64,000 nt of DNA from Streptomyces himalayensis subsp. himalayensis (GTDB taxonomy: Bacteria; Actinomycetota; Actinomycetes; Streptomycetales; Streptomycetaceae): contig NZ_JACEHE010000021.1 of NCBI RefSeq assembly GCF_013778455.1, forward strand, positions 62,001 to 126,000, in the 5' to 3' direction. Below the pieces are notes generated by a model. That model saw only the letters and a list, made by a program, of their open reading frames with translations. It made no database searches and was not told the origin of the DNA. The position numbers and the translations under genes were made by a program. Positions 54,353-62,288 of this stretch are shown here, piece after piece (the stretch's first letter is position 1; every line of letters begins with the position of its first letter).

Positions 54353-55014
54353 ATGGCCACTCCTTGTGCGTCCGCCGTCGCGGACGCCTGGGCGCCCGCT
54401 CGTGCGGCCTTGCTTACTGCTGCTTCTCGTACGACCGCTGCCTCGAACTGCGCGCGTGTGCAGAAGCTCAGCAGGGCCGTCTTCTCGGGCTTCTCGATCT
54501 CGCGTTCGGGTACGAAGCCGACGGCCTCGTTCAGCGCGTGCACGGCCTTGTTGCGTACGTCGGGTTCGACCACCACGCGCTCCGTCGCCGGGTCGGCGAA
54601 CAGGTGTTCCATCACCGCGGTGATCACGGCCCGGGTGAACCCGTGCACGGGCGTGTCCGTCGGCGCGACCAGGAAGTGCATGCCGACGTCGCCGGGCTCC
54701 GGCTCGTACAGGCCGACCAGCTCGACGTGCGCCGGGTCGTAGCGCTCCATCAGGAACGCGGGCTCGCCGTTGTGCAGTCCGATGAACGCGTCGTGGTGCT
54801 CGGCGGCTGCGATGGCCATGTACTCGCGCTCGACGTCATGCAGTTTCGCGTCCTGCATCATCCAGAAGGCCGCCTTGGGGTGGGTGACCCAGGAGTGCAG
54901 CAGCTCGGCGTCGGCCAGCGGGTCCAGGGGCCGGACGGCGAAGGTCCCGAGGTCGTGTGTGCTGCTCGTGCTGCTCGTGTGGCTCGTGTGGCTCGTGTGG
55001 CTCGTGTGGCTCAT
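54349..55014 (-). CDS. desC: N-hydroxycadaverine acyltransferase DesC
   Basis: 221-residue GNAT-like acyltransferase (AlcB/IucB type) that acylates N-hydroxycadaverine with succinyl- or acetyl-CoA. Core motifs: SWVTHPKAAFWMMQDAKL, FLMERYDPAHVELVGLYE and GMHFLVAPTDTPVHGFTRAVI. The N-terminus after Met is four Ser-His-Thr then two Ser-Ser-Thr tripeptides, encoded by six 9-bp tandem units (54959-55012), unlike the rest of the gene. ATG 55014 overlaps the desB stop by 4 nt. Confidence 0.9.
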   Translation of the reverse strand: MSHTSHTSHTSHTSSTSSTHDLGTFAVRPLDPLADAELLHSWVTHPKAAFWMMQDAKLHDVEREYMAIAAAEHHDAFIGLHNGEPAFLMERYDPAHVELVGLYEPEPGDVGMHFLVAPTDTPVHGFTRAVITAVMEHLFADPATERVVVEPDVRNKAVHALNEAVGFVPEREIEKPEKTALLSFCTRAQFEAAVVREAAVSKAARAGAQASATADAQGVAI

Positions 55015-56285
55015 ATGGCGAACTCCTGGAACGCGATGGTCTTCTCGACGGGGTAGTACTCGCGGCCCAGCAGCTCGCTGATGATGTAGCTGTTGCGGTA
55101 CGGGCCCATGCCGAGGTCCGGGCTGGTGATGCTGTGGGTGTGCACGCTCGCGTTCTGCAGGAAGATCCCGCGGCCCGTCGTGTCGATGGAGTAGTTGCGG
55201 GCGACGTCGAAGCGGCCCTGGGAGTCCCAGCGGATGCGGTCGCGCACCGGCTCCAGGAACGCCGGAGTGCTGTACTTGTAGCCGGTCGCCAGGATCAGGC
55301 CCTCGGTGCGGATCTCGTAGTCCTTGCCCTGCTCCTCCTGGCGCAGGCCGAGGGTGTAGGTGCCGTCCTCGTACGCGGCCGTGTGCAGGGCCGAGTTGGT
55401 GAGGAGCCTGGTCGGGACCGGGCCGCCGAGGCTCTTCTGGTACAGCAGGTCGAAGATCTCGTTGATGAGATCGCCGTCGATGCCCTTGAACAGGCCCTTC
55501 TGCTGGCTCTCGAGGCGGTAGCGGGTCTCCTCGGGCAGCGCGTGGAAGTAGTCGACGTACTCCGGCGAGGTCATCTCCAGCGTGAGCTTGGTGTACTCCA
55601 GCGGGAAGAAGCGCGGGGAGCGGGTGACCCAGTTCAGCCGGTAGCCGTGGACGTCTATCTCGCTCAGCAGGTCGTAGTAGATCTCGGCGGCCGACTGACC
55701 GCTGCCGACGAGCGTGATCGACTCCTTGCGCTGCAGCTCCTGCTTGTGCTGCAGATAGCGGGAGTTGTGGATGAAGTCGCCGCCCAGACCCTGGCAGGCC
55801 TCCGGGATGTACGGCGGGGTGCCGGTGCCCAGGACGAGCCGGCGGCCGTAGTGCGTCTCGCCGCTCTCCGTCCGTACGGCGTAGATGTCGTCCTCGTACG
55901 CGACCTCGGTCACGGTCGTGTTGAAGCGGATGGAGGAGAGCTTCGAGGCGGCCCAGCGGCAGTAGTCGTCGTACTCGACGCGCAGCGGGTAGAAGTTCTC
56001 GCGGATGTAGAAGGAGTACAGGCGGCCCGATTCCTTCAGGTAGTTCAGGAAGGAGTAGGGCGAGGTCGGGTCGGCGAGGGTGACCAGGTCCGACATGAAC
56101 GGCGTCTGGAGGTGGGCGCCGTCGAGGAACATCCCCGAGTGCCACTCGAAGTTCGGCTTGGACTCCAGGAAGACGCCGTCGAGCTCGTCGATGGGCTCGG
56201 TGAGGCAGGCCAGGCCGAGGTTGAAGGGGCCGAGGCCGATCCCGACGAAGTCGTGGATGCGGCGGGGCTCAGGAAGCGCGGTCAA
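55011..56285 (-). CDS. desB: cadaverine N-monooxygenase DesB
   Basis: 424-residue flavin-dependent N-hydroxylase (IucD/lysine N6-hydroxylase family) acting on cadaverine. FAD motif FVGIGLGPFNLGLA at the N-terminus, NADPH motif LVGSGQSAAEIYYDLL in the middle, and the C-terminal LILATGYKY motif. Start ATG 56285 overlaps the desA end by 17 nt. Confidence 0.93.
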   Translation of the reverse strand: MTALPEPRRIHDFVGIGLGPFNLGLACLTEPIDELDGVFLESKPNFEWHSGMFLDGAHLQTPFMSDLVTLADPTSPYSFLNYLKESGRLYSFYIRENFYPLRVEYDDYCRWAASKLSSIRFNTTVTEVAYEDDIYAVRTESGETHYGRRLVLGTGTPPYIPEACQGLGGDFIHNSRYLQHKQELQRKESITLVGSGQSAAEIYYDLLSEIDVHGYRLNWVTRSPRFFPLEYTKLTLEMTSPEYVDYFHALPEETRYRLESQQKGLFKGIDGDLINEIFDLLYQKSLGGPVPTRLLTNSALHTAAYEDGTYTLGLRQEEQGKDYEIRTEGLILATGYKYSTPAFLEPVRDRIRWDSQGRFDVARNYSIDTTGRGIFLQNASVHTHSITSPDLGMGPYRNSYIISELLGREYYPVEKTIAFQEFAI

Positions 56286-57711
56286 GGGACTCTCCCAGGT
56301 ACTGCTCGGCGTGGCCGGCGATCAGGTCGAGGACGGCGGCGATGTCATCCACCGTCGTCTCGGGGTTGAGCAGGGTGAACTTCAGGTAGTGGCGGTCGCC
56401 GACCTTGGTGCCCGCGACGATCGCGTCGCCGGAGGCGAACAGCGCCTTGCGGGCGTACAGGTTGCAGCGGTCGATCTCCGCCGGGTCGGTGACGGAGGCC
56501 GGGATGCAGCGGAAGACGAGGGTGGAGAGCTGCGGCTGGACCACGACGTCGAAGCGCGGGTCGGCGGCCAGCAGTTTCCAGCCCTCGGCGGCCAGGTCGC
56601 ACACCTCGTCGAAGAGCTCGCCGATCCCGTCGGCGCCCATCACGCGCAGCGTCATCCACAGCTTCAGCGCGTCGAAGCGGCGGGTGGTCTGCAGGGACTT
56701 GTCCACCTGGTTGGGGATTCGTTCCTGCACCATGCGGCGCGGGTTGAGGTAGTCGGCGTGGTACGTGGCGTGGCGCAGCGTGGCCGCGTCCCGCACCAGG
56801 ATCGCGCTGGAACTCACGGGCTGGAAGAAGGACTTGTGGTAGTCGACGGTGACGGAGTCGGCGCGCTCGATGCCGTCGAGGAGATCGCGGCGGGCCCTCG
56901 ACACCAGCAGCCCGCAGCCGTACGCGGCGTCGACGTGCATCCAGGTGCCGTACTGGGCGCACAGCTCGGCGATCTCCGGCAGCGGGTCGATCGAGCCGAA
57001 GTCGGTGGTGCCCGCGGTCGCGACGACCGCCATGGGGACCAGGCCCTCGCGGACGCAGCGCTCCAGTTCGTGGGCGAGAGCGAGCGTGTGCATGCGCTTG
57101 TTCTGGTCGCAGGGGATGGAGACGACCGAGTCCGGGCCGAGACCGAGGAGTTTCGCGGACTTCTTGACGCTGAAGTGACTGACCTCGGAGGCGAAGATGC
57201 GGAGCCGCGCGGTGTCGTCGGACTTGGACTCCTCGCGGGCCAGCAGCAGCGCCTGGAGGTTGGACTGCGTACCACCGCTGGTGAACACGCCGTCTGCCGC
57301 CGGGCCGAGGCCGATGCGCTCGGCGGTCCAGTCGATGAGCTTGCGCTCGATGAGGGTGCCGCCGGCCGACTGGTCCCAGGTGTCGAGGGACGAGTTGACG
57401 GCGGACAGGACGGCCTCGCCGAGCACCGCCGGGATGACGACCGGGCAGTTGAGGTGCGCGAGATAGCGCGGGTGGTGGAAGTAGACGGCGTCGCGGAGGT
57501 AGACCTCCTCGAGCTCGTCGAGGGCCGCGGTCGTGTCGCCCAGCGGCTGGTCCAGGTCGATCTTCTCGACACGGGGAGTGAGGGCGTCGACCGTGACGCC
57601 GGTGAACGGCCGATCGGTGGTGGCGAGTTTCGCCGCCACCCGCTCGACTCCTTCGGTCACGGAGCGGCGGTACCGCTCCGCGGTCGTGTCATTGAGCAGG
57701 TGCGAGCGCAT
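56269..57711 (-). CDS. desA: lysine decarboxylase DesA
   Basis: 480-residue PLP-dependent group II decarboxylase converting L-lysine to cadaverine, the first step of desferrioxamine synthesis. PLP-binding Lys293 lies in VDYHKSFFQPV, and the ring-nitrogen Asp261 in HVDAAYG; TSGGTQSNLQALL binds phosphate. The start is ATG 57711 with GGAGG upstream. First gene of desABCD, 51 bp downstream of an iron box, so it is expected to be repressed by the DtxR-type regulator DmdR1 in iron-rich conditions. Confidence 0.94.
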   Translation of the reverse strand: MRSHLLNDTTAERYRRSVTEGVERVAAKLATTDRPFTGVTVDALTPRVEKIDLDQPLGDTTAALDELEEVYLRDAVYFHHPRYLAHLNCPVVIPAVLGEAVLSAVNSSLDTWDQSAGGTLIERKLIDWTAERIGLGPAADGVFTSGGTQSNLQALLLAREESKSDDTARLRIFASEVSHFSVKKSAKLLGLGPDSVVSIPCDQNKRMHTLALAHELERCVREGLVPMAVVATAGTTDFGSIDPLPEIAELCAQYGTWMHVDAAYGCGLLVSRARRDLLDGIERADSVTVDYHKSFFQPVSSSAILVRDAATLRHATYHADYLNPRRMVQERIPNQVDKSLQTTRRFDALKLWMTLRVMGADGIGELFDEVCDLAAEGWKLLAADPRFDVVVQPQLSTLVFRCIPASVTDPAEIDRCNLYARKALFASGDAIVAGTKVGDRHYLKFTLLNPETTVDDIAAVLDLIAGHAEQYLGESLDRAS

Positions 57712-57761
57712 GGGGGGTCCTCCGGACGGCTCAGGACGAGGGACGGGGTCGCGACGTGAAC

Positions 57762-57780
57762 TTAGGTTAGCCTAACCTAA
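57762..57780. promoter_or_regulatory. iron box (DmdR1 operator) for desABCD
   Basis: TTAGGTTAGCCTAACCTAA, a near-perfect 19-bp palindrome that matches the Streptomyces iron-box consensus TTAGGTTAGGCTAACCTAA, 51 bp upstream of desA. Confidence 0.93.
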
Positions 57781-57980
57781 CTCAGATGTGCGACCCCGCC
57801 CGGCCTGTGTCTTTATGGCGCGTTTCCTGCGCCTGGATTGCGAGTTTTGGCGCGATTGCGACTGCCTGCACGGTTGTTGACGCCTGATCAGGCCTGCGCG
57901 CGTAGCGGTTGGGGCTTCATCACGCCTGGCTGCACGGCCGTTGTGCCGATCCGCCTGCTTGCACGGTCGTTGAGGCCTGA

Positions 57981-58859
57981 TCACGCCTGCTCGCGCAGCT
58001 GTTCCTCTGTCAGACCGCGGCGCCAGTAGCCGACGAAGGTGACGCGCTTGCGGTCGATCTCCCGCTCGCGTACGAGATGGCGGCGCAGCTCCTTGACGCA
58101 CCCGGACTCGCCCGCGATCCAGGCGTACGGGGCGGTGGTGTCGGGGAGTTGGGCGGACCGGAGGGCGCCGAGGGCCATGGGGGACCCCTCGACGCCCTCG
58201 TCCCCCTTGTCGCGCTCGTCGCGCACAAGCCAGGTGATGTCCGCGTCGGCCCGGGTGCTCAACTCCAGCCGGTCCGCGGCGTGCTGGACCTCCAGCCACA
58301 CGCGGGCCCGGGTGCCGGGCGGCAGTGACTCCAGGATGGCCGAGGCGGCGGGCAGGGCCGTTTCGTCCGCCCACATCACGACGAGGTCGGTGTCGGCGGG
58401 CGGGCGGAAACGTACCGCCGTGTTGTCGGCGATCGCCGGGCCGAGTACCAGAACGCGGTCACCGGACCGGGCGCCTGCAGCCCAGCGCGAGGCGGGACCT
58501 GCTGGGGTAGCGGCCCCCGGCTCCACGCCGTGCAGCACGAAGTCGATGTCGATCTCGTCGACGCCGTCCGGGGTGCGCCGCTGGGCGCGCACCGTGTACG
58601 ACCGCATCACCGCCCGTACGTCGTCGGGGAGTTCACGCCAGGCGTGCCACCAGTTGTCGCCCGCCTCGAGCGGCACGACGGGCGCGTCCTGGCCCGGGTG
58701 AGGCAGGAAGAGCGAGAGGCTCTGGTCGCGGCCGCCCGAGGCGAAGGCGTGCGCCTCGGGCCCGGTGAACGTGACACGGACCATGGACGGGCCGAGCCGC
58801 CTCGTCCGTACGACGTGAAGTGCGAAGAAACGGAACGGGGCGGCCACGGCTGTCGTCAT
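57981..58859 (-). CDS. desF: siderophore-interacting (ferric reductase) protein DesF
   Basis: 292-residue cytoplasmic flavoprotein of the SIP (ViuB) family that releases iron from ferrioxamine by reduction. FAD-binding beta-barrel at the N-terminus (VRVTFTGPEAHAF, RSYTVRAQRR) and NAD(P)H-type domain with VVMWADETALPAASAILE and YAWIAGESGCVKELRRHLV. Start ATG 58859, 130 bp downstream of desE on the same strand, so probably the second gene of desEF. About 190 bp of imperfect repeats (GCCTGCACGGTTGTTGA and variants) separate it from the des iron box. Confidence 0.88.
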   Translation of the reverse strand: MTTAVAAPFRFFALHVVRTRRLGPSMVRVTFTGPEAHAFASGGRDQSLSLFLPHPGQDAPVVPLEAGDNWWHAWRELPDDVRAVMRSYTVRAQRRTPDGVDEIDIDFVLHGVEPGAATPAGPASRWAAGARSGDRVLVLGPAIADNTAVRFRPPADTDLVVMWADETALPAASAILESLPPGTRARVWLEVQHAADRLELSTRADADITWLVRDERDKGDEGVEGSPMALGALRSAQLPDTTAPYAWIAGESGCVKELRRHLVREREIDRKRVTFVGYWRRGLTEEQLREQA

Positions 58860-58989
58860 CTCGGGCTCCTGGAGCGTCGATGAGGGCTGTTGAGGTATGT
58901 CGGGCTGCTCGGGTCGAGCGCGTCAGCCGACCCTTCGGACGGGGCCGGCTGAACCTGTCGGGCAGGTCAGCCGACCTGTCGCGAGGGGG

Positions 58990-60036
58990 TCAGCTGACCT
59001 TCTTCGCCGTCTCGATGGCCTCGGCGAGGTTCTCGAGGATCGGTGCGCACTTGTCGTAGGACAGGATCGGCTCGGGCGTGCGGGCGATGACCTGGCCGGC
59101 CTTGACGGCGGGCAGCTTCTTCCAGGTCGCCTCGGTGATGTCGGCCGGCTGGATGGCCGACGAGCGGTCGTCCATGATGATGATGTCGGCCTTGTACTTG
59201 TCGACGTTCTCCCAGCTCAGGTTCTCGAACCAGCCGCCGCTGGCCTTCAGGGCCTTCGCCGACGGCTCGACGATGTTCACGCCGAGGGCCTTGAAGTACT
59301 CCAGGTCGATGGAGAGGTTCGAACCGGAGACATAGAAGATGTCCTGGCTCGCGGAACCGGCCAGCACCTTGATGTCGGGGTGGGCCTTGGCGGCCTTGCG
59401 GAGCCGGGCGGCCGCGTCCTCGAAGCGCTTCTTCGCCGCGGTGACCTTGTCGGACTTCACGTCGGCGCCAAGCGACTCGGCCAGCTCGTACATGCGCTGA
59501 AGCGGCTTGTCCATCTGGCGGTCGAAGACGGAGATGCCGACGCTCGGGGCCAGCTTCAGGATCTTGGACGCGGACTCCTCGGGGACGTACCAGAGCGTGC
59601 CCGCGTCGTCGAACATCGTGGAGATCAGCACGTCGGGGGAGAGACCCGCGTACTTCTCGATGTTGAACTCGCCCCAGGTGTTGCCGAGGATCGTGACCTT
59701 GCTGATGTCCATGTCGCCGGCCTGGACATCGGCCTTGCCGTCCTGGGCCTTGGTCGGGCCGAAGACACCCTTGACCTCGATGCCGTAGTCGAACAGGGCG
59801 GCGGCGACACCGGTGAAGGCGACGATGTTCGCCGGGGTCTTGTCCAGCTTCACGGTCTCGCCGCGGTCGTCCTTGAAGGTCCAGGGACCGGACTTCGTGG
59901 CCTCCGCTGAAGCGTCCGAGCCGCCGCTCTTCGCATCGGTGTCGCCGCAGGCGGTCAGCAGGGCGCCGAGACCGAGAGCGCCGCCCGCGGCGAGGATGCC
60001 GCGGCGGGAGAGGTGGGAGGCACGGGCGTTGGGCAT
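58990..60036 (-). CDS. desE: ferrioxamine-binding lipoprotein DesE
   Basis: 348-residue iron-siderophore-binding protein (FepB/FhuD class) for uptake of ferrioxamines. The N-terminus is a Tat-type lipoprotein signal: SRRGILAAGGALGLGALL then lipobox TAC with the anchored Cys at about residue 30. The binding domain has ANIVAFTGVAAALFDYGIEVKGVFG and KYAGLSPDVLISTMF. Start ATG 60036. An iron box lies 53 bp upstream; the permease and ATPase genes are not adjacent. Confidence 0.92.
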   Translation of the reverse strand: MPNARASHLSRRGILAAGGALGLGALLTACGDTDAKSGGSDASAEATKSGPWTFKDDRGETVKLDKTPANIVAFTGVAAALFDYGIEVKGVFGPTKAQDGKADVQAGDMDISKVTILGNTWGEFNIEKYAGLSPDVLISTMFDDAGTLWYVPEESASKILKLAPSVGISVFDRQMDKPLQRMYELAESLGADVKSDKVTAAKKRFEDAAARLRKAAKAHPDIKVLAGSASQDIFYVSGSNLSIDLEYFKALGVNIVEPSAKALKASGGWFENLSWENVDKYKADIIIMDDRSSAIQPADITEATWKKLPAVKAGQVIARTPEPILSYDKCAPILENLAEAIETAKKVS

Positions 60037-60088
60037 GGGTGGGCTGCTTTCGTGACGGGGCGGATGGCCCGCCTGGACAAGTTCGTGG

Positions 60089-60107
60089 GTAGGTTAGCCT
60101 AACCTCA
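60089..60107. promoter_or_regulatory. iron box (DmdR1 operator) for desE
   Basis: GTAGGTTAGCCTAACCTCA; the inner 15 bp are identical to the desA box, with one outer substitution in each arm. Weaker repression than at desA is possible. Confidence 0.88.
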
Positions 60108-60264
60108 GTGGATGTCCAGGGGGCGGGGGCGGCTCCCGTCTCGCGAGCCGGAGGCGGGCCGGGGCCCGCGGGCCCTCGCGGGCGGACTTCGGCGGGACGT
60201 TCCCTGCCGCCCAGAGGTTCCGGCTCTTTGCGTGCCGGCTCGCGGTCTCGGCCCTGTGCTCGAG

Positions 60265-61410
60265 TCACCCCACGACGCAGTTGTAGGGCGTGTACCGGAC
60301 GCCGATTCCGTCGCTGGTGAGATCGTTTTGGAGAGAACGTGTGAGTGGGTAGTCGGTGTACCCTTCGGCGCCGTGCGTGTAGAGGTGGCGTCCATCGACG
60401 ATGTTCAGTGGTGCACCGGTTGCGAACCGTCGTGGTAGGTCAGGATTGGCGATAAATGCCCGACCGTACGAGACGAGATCGGCGCGACCCTCTTGAAGGA
60501 CCTGCTCGCCGGCTTCCCGGGTGGTGGCCTCTCTGTTCTCGCCGACGTTGGCGATGAGCAGACCCGGCCAACGGGGACGGAGATCGTCCAGTGCTGGATA
60601 GACGTCATTGTCGGTGAGGTGGAGGTACGCCAGGCCCGCGTTGCCGAGCGCGTCAACCAGGGCTCGGTAGAGCGGGGCAGGGTCGGCTTCGCTCATTCCG
60701 AATTGGGGATTGCCTGGCGAGACACGCAAGGCAGTCCGCTCCGCCCCGATGGCCCCAGCCACTGCCTCGACCGCTTCGACGGCGAACCTGATCCGGTTGG
60801 TGATCGATCCTCCATAGGCGTCTTTGCGCAGGTTGGTGTTGTCCGCGAGGAACTGGTGAATGAGATAACTGTTTGCGCCGTGCAATTCCACACCGTCGAA
60901 ACCTGCTTCGATCGCATGGCGAGCGGCGCTGGCATAGTCGTCGAGGGCAGTCCGGATGTCGGCCCGGCTCATTACGCGGGGCACGACTGGCTGCGCTTTG
61001 TCCCCGCCCCGCACGTATACGGGCTCTGGCTCCGGAACAGCGGATGGTCCGGCGGGAACGGAGCCGTCGATCCGGCCCAGCGGATGCCCTTTGCGCCCAC
61101 CGTGCATCAACTGCGCGAAGATGCGGCCCCCAGCACCGTGCACGGCTGCGGTGACCTGCCGCCAGCCAGCCACATGCGCCTGCGTCTCCAGGCCCGGGAT
61201 ACGCCAGCCGCTCTGGCCACGACGACTGGGCCAGATGCCCTCAGTGATGATGAGGGCGGAGCTGGCACGCTGTGCGTAGTAGTCGGCGACGATCCGGAGC
61301 GGGGTGCCGTCTTCGTCGGCGCGGAATCGGGTCATGGGTGCCATGACGATGCGGTTGGGCAGCTGCAACGAGCCCAGGGAATGCGGACTGAGGAGGGCAG
61401 TGTTGGTCAT
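60265..61410 (-). CDS. old yellow enzyme-type ene-reductase
   Basis: 381-residue FMN-dependent NADH:flavin oxidoreductase of the NemA/OYE family (TIM barrel), reducing activated C=C bonds or nitro/electrophilic compounds. FMN motifs: LPNRIVMAPMTRFRAD, IFAQLMHGGRKGH, active-site HGANSYLIHQFL and GRAFIANPDLP. The start is ATG 61410; upstream codons reach across the MerR promoter. It is divergent from a MerR regulator and shares a palindromic operator region, so induction by electrophiles or oxidants is likely. Confidence 0.9.
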   Translation of the reverse strand: MTNTALLSPHSLGSLQLPNRIVMAPMTRFRADEDGTPLRIVADYYAQRASSALIITEGIWPSRRGQSGWRIPGLETQAHVAGWRQVTAAVHGAGGRIFAQLMHGGRKGHPLGRIDGSVPAGPSAVPEPEPVYVRGGDKAQPVVPRVMSRADIRTALDDYASAARHAIEAGFDGVELHGANSYLIHQFLADNTNLRKDAYGGSITNRIRFAVEAVEAVAGAIGAERTALRVSPGNPQFGMSEADPAPLYRALVDALGNAGLAYLHLTDNDVYPALDDLRPRWPGLLIANVGENREATTREAGEQVLQEGRADLVSYGRAFIANPDLPRRFATGAPLNIVDGRHLYTHGAEGYTDYPLTRSLQNDLTSDGIGVRYTPYNCVVG

Positions 61411-61426
61411 GCCGGGACCGTAGAAG

Positions 61427-61442
61427 CTGACACCAATGTCAG
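61427..61442. promoter_or_regulatory. palindrome between divergent OYE and MerR genes
   Basis: CTGACA-CCAA-TGTCAG, a perfect 6-bp-arm inverted repeat, centred in the 52-bp gap. Its position suits a MerR-type operator acting on both genes. Confidence 0.6.
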
Positions 61443-61462
61443 ATGCAAGTGGAGGTAGCGAA

Positions 61463-61768
61463 GTGCGGATCGGCGAACTGGCACGCCGCACGGCAGTCAG
61501 CGAACGGTCGCTGCGCTACTACGAGCAGCAAGGATTGCTGTCCTCGCGCCGTACGCCAGGGGGCCACCGTGAGTACGACGAGAGCGCCGTCGATCGGGTG
61601 ATTCGTATCCAAGAGCCTTTGTTGGTCGCTGAGCTGAGGGAGCAGCAGGAGCGACTGGACCGGATGATCGGGGAACTGATCCGCGCGCGCGAGGTCCTCG
61701 ACGGCGTGATCGAAGCAGCTTCCAGCGAGCCGGCGCCAGTATCCCCTCGCTCCGGATCTTCAGGGTGA
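61463..61768 (+). CDS. MerR-family regulator with shortened middle
   Basis: 101-residue regulator. The winged helix-turn-helix is typical (IGELARRTAVSERSLRYYEQQGLL, RTPGGHREYDESAVDRVIRIQ) and the end is the coiled-coil helix LREQQERLDRMIGELIRAREVLDGVI. The 30 or so residues normally linking the two (helices after RIQ) are missing; only EPLLVAE remains, which looks like an in-frame deletion. The start is GTG 61463 with GGAGG 7 nt upstream; an in-frame ATG at 61436 lies within the operator. Confidence 0.8.
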   Translation: MRIGELARRTAVSERSLRYYEQQGLLSSRRTPGGHREYDESAVDRVIRIQEPLLVAELREQQERLDRMIGELIRAREVLDGVIEAASSEPAPVSPRSGSSG

Positions 61769-61976
61769 GTGCCCTGATCGACTGACACTCCTCGGATGGC
61801 CCGGTGGGCGAATAAGCCACCCTCGGCGGCGATGCTCGCCCGTTCATCCTCACGCCCCCACGCGAGACTGCCGACAATGGCGACCCTCGCCGATCGAGCG
61901 CGGACGGTGTCACCGTACGGCGCGTAGCGCCAGTCGAGCGCGAGCGCTACTGCGTGAGCAGCTCACCGACTGGAAG

Positions 61977-62276
61977 GTGGTGGATGGCGCGGCCGAGACA
62001 GCCGAACTACTGCTCTCGGAGCTTGTCGCCAACTCCGTCCAGCACGCCTTCGTCCCGGTTGGTCGTGAGATCGGCGTGCGGGTTGCGCGCTATGACGGGC
62101 GGCTGCGTGTCGAAGTCGCCGACGCGAACAATGGTCGGCCTGCGCCCAGAGAAGCGCAGGCCGATGAAGAATGTGGGCGCGGGCTTGCCCTCGTAGTGGC
62201 CCTGGCGGAGAAGTGGGGATGTTGTCCGCGAAGGCATGGGATCGGCAAGGCCGTGTGGGCTGAATTGCTCCTCTGA
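61977..62276 (+). CDS. HATPase_c (anti-sigma-type) protein, incomplete 5' end
   Basis: 99 residues as drawn. It is the ATPase fold of RsbW/SpoIIAB-like serine kinases: ETAELLLSELVANSVQHAF (N-box), VEVADANNG (G1) and ECGRGLALVVALAEKWG (G2). Family-like sequence (ARALLREQLTDWKVVDGAA) continues about 15 codons upstream of the first available start (GTG 61977), but no ATG/GTG/TTG exists in frame there. Either a rare start (CTG) is used or the 5' end has been lost. No sigma or anti-anti-sigma gene is adjacent. Confidence 0.6.
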   Translation: MVDGAAETAELLLSELVANSVQHAFVPVGREIGVRVARYDGRLRVEVADANNGRPAPREAQADEECGRGLALVVALAEKWGCCPRRHGIGKAVWAELLL

Positions 62277-62288
62277 TCGGGAGAAATG

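Noticed and set aside
54353..56145. 598-codon minus frame joining desB region to desC
   Set aside because: Only its last part, from 55014, is desC; the rest is the wrong frame of desB.
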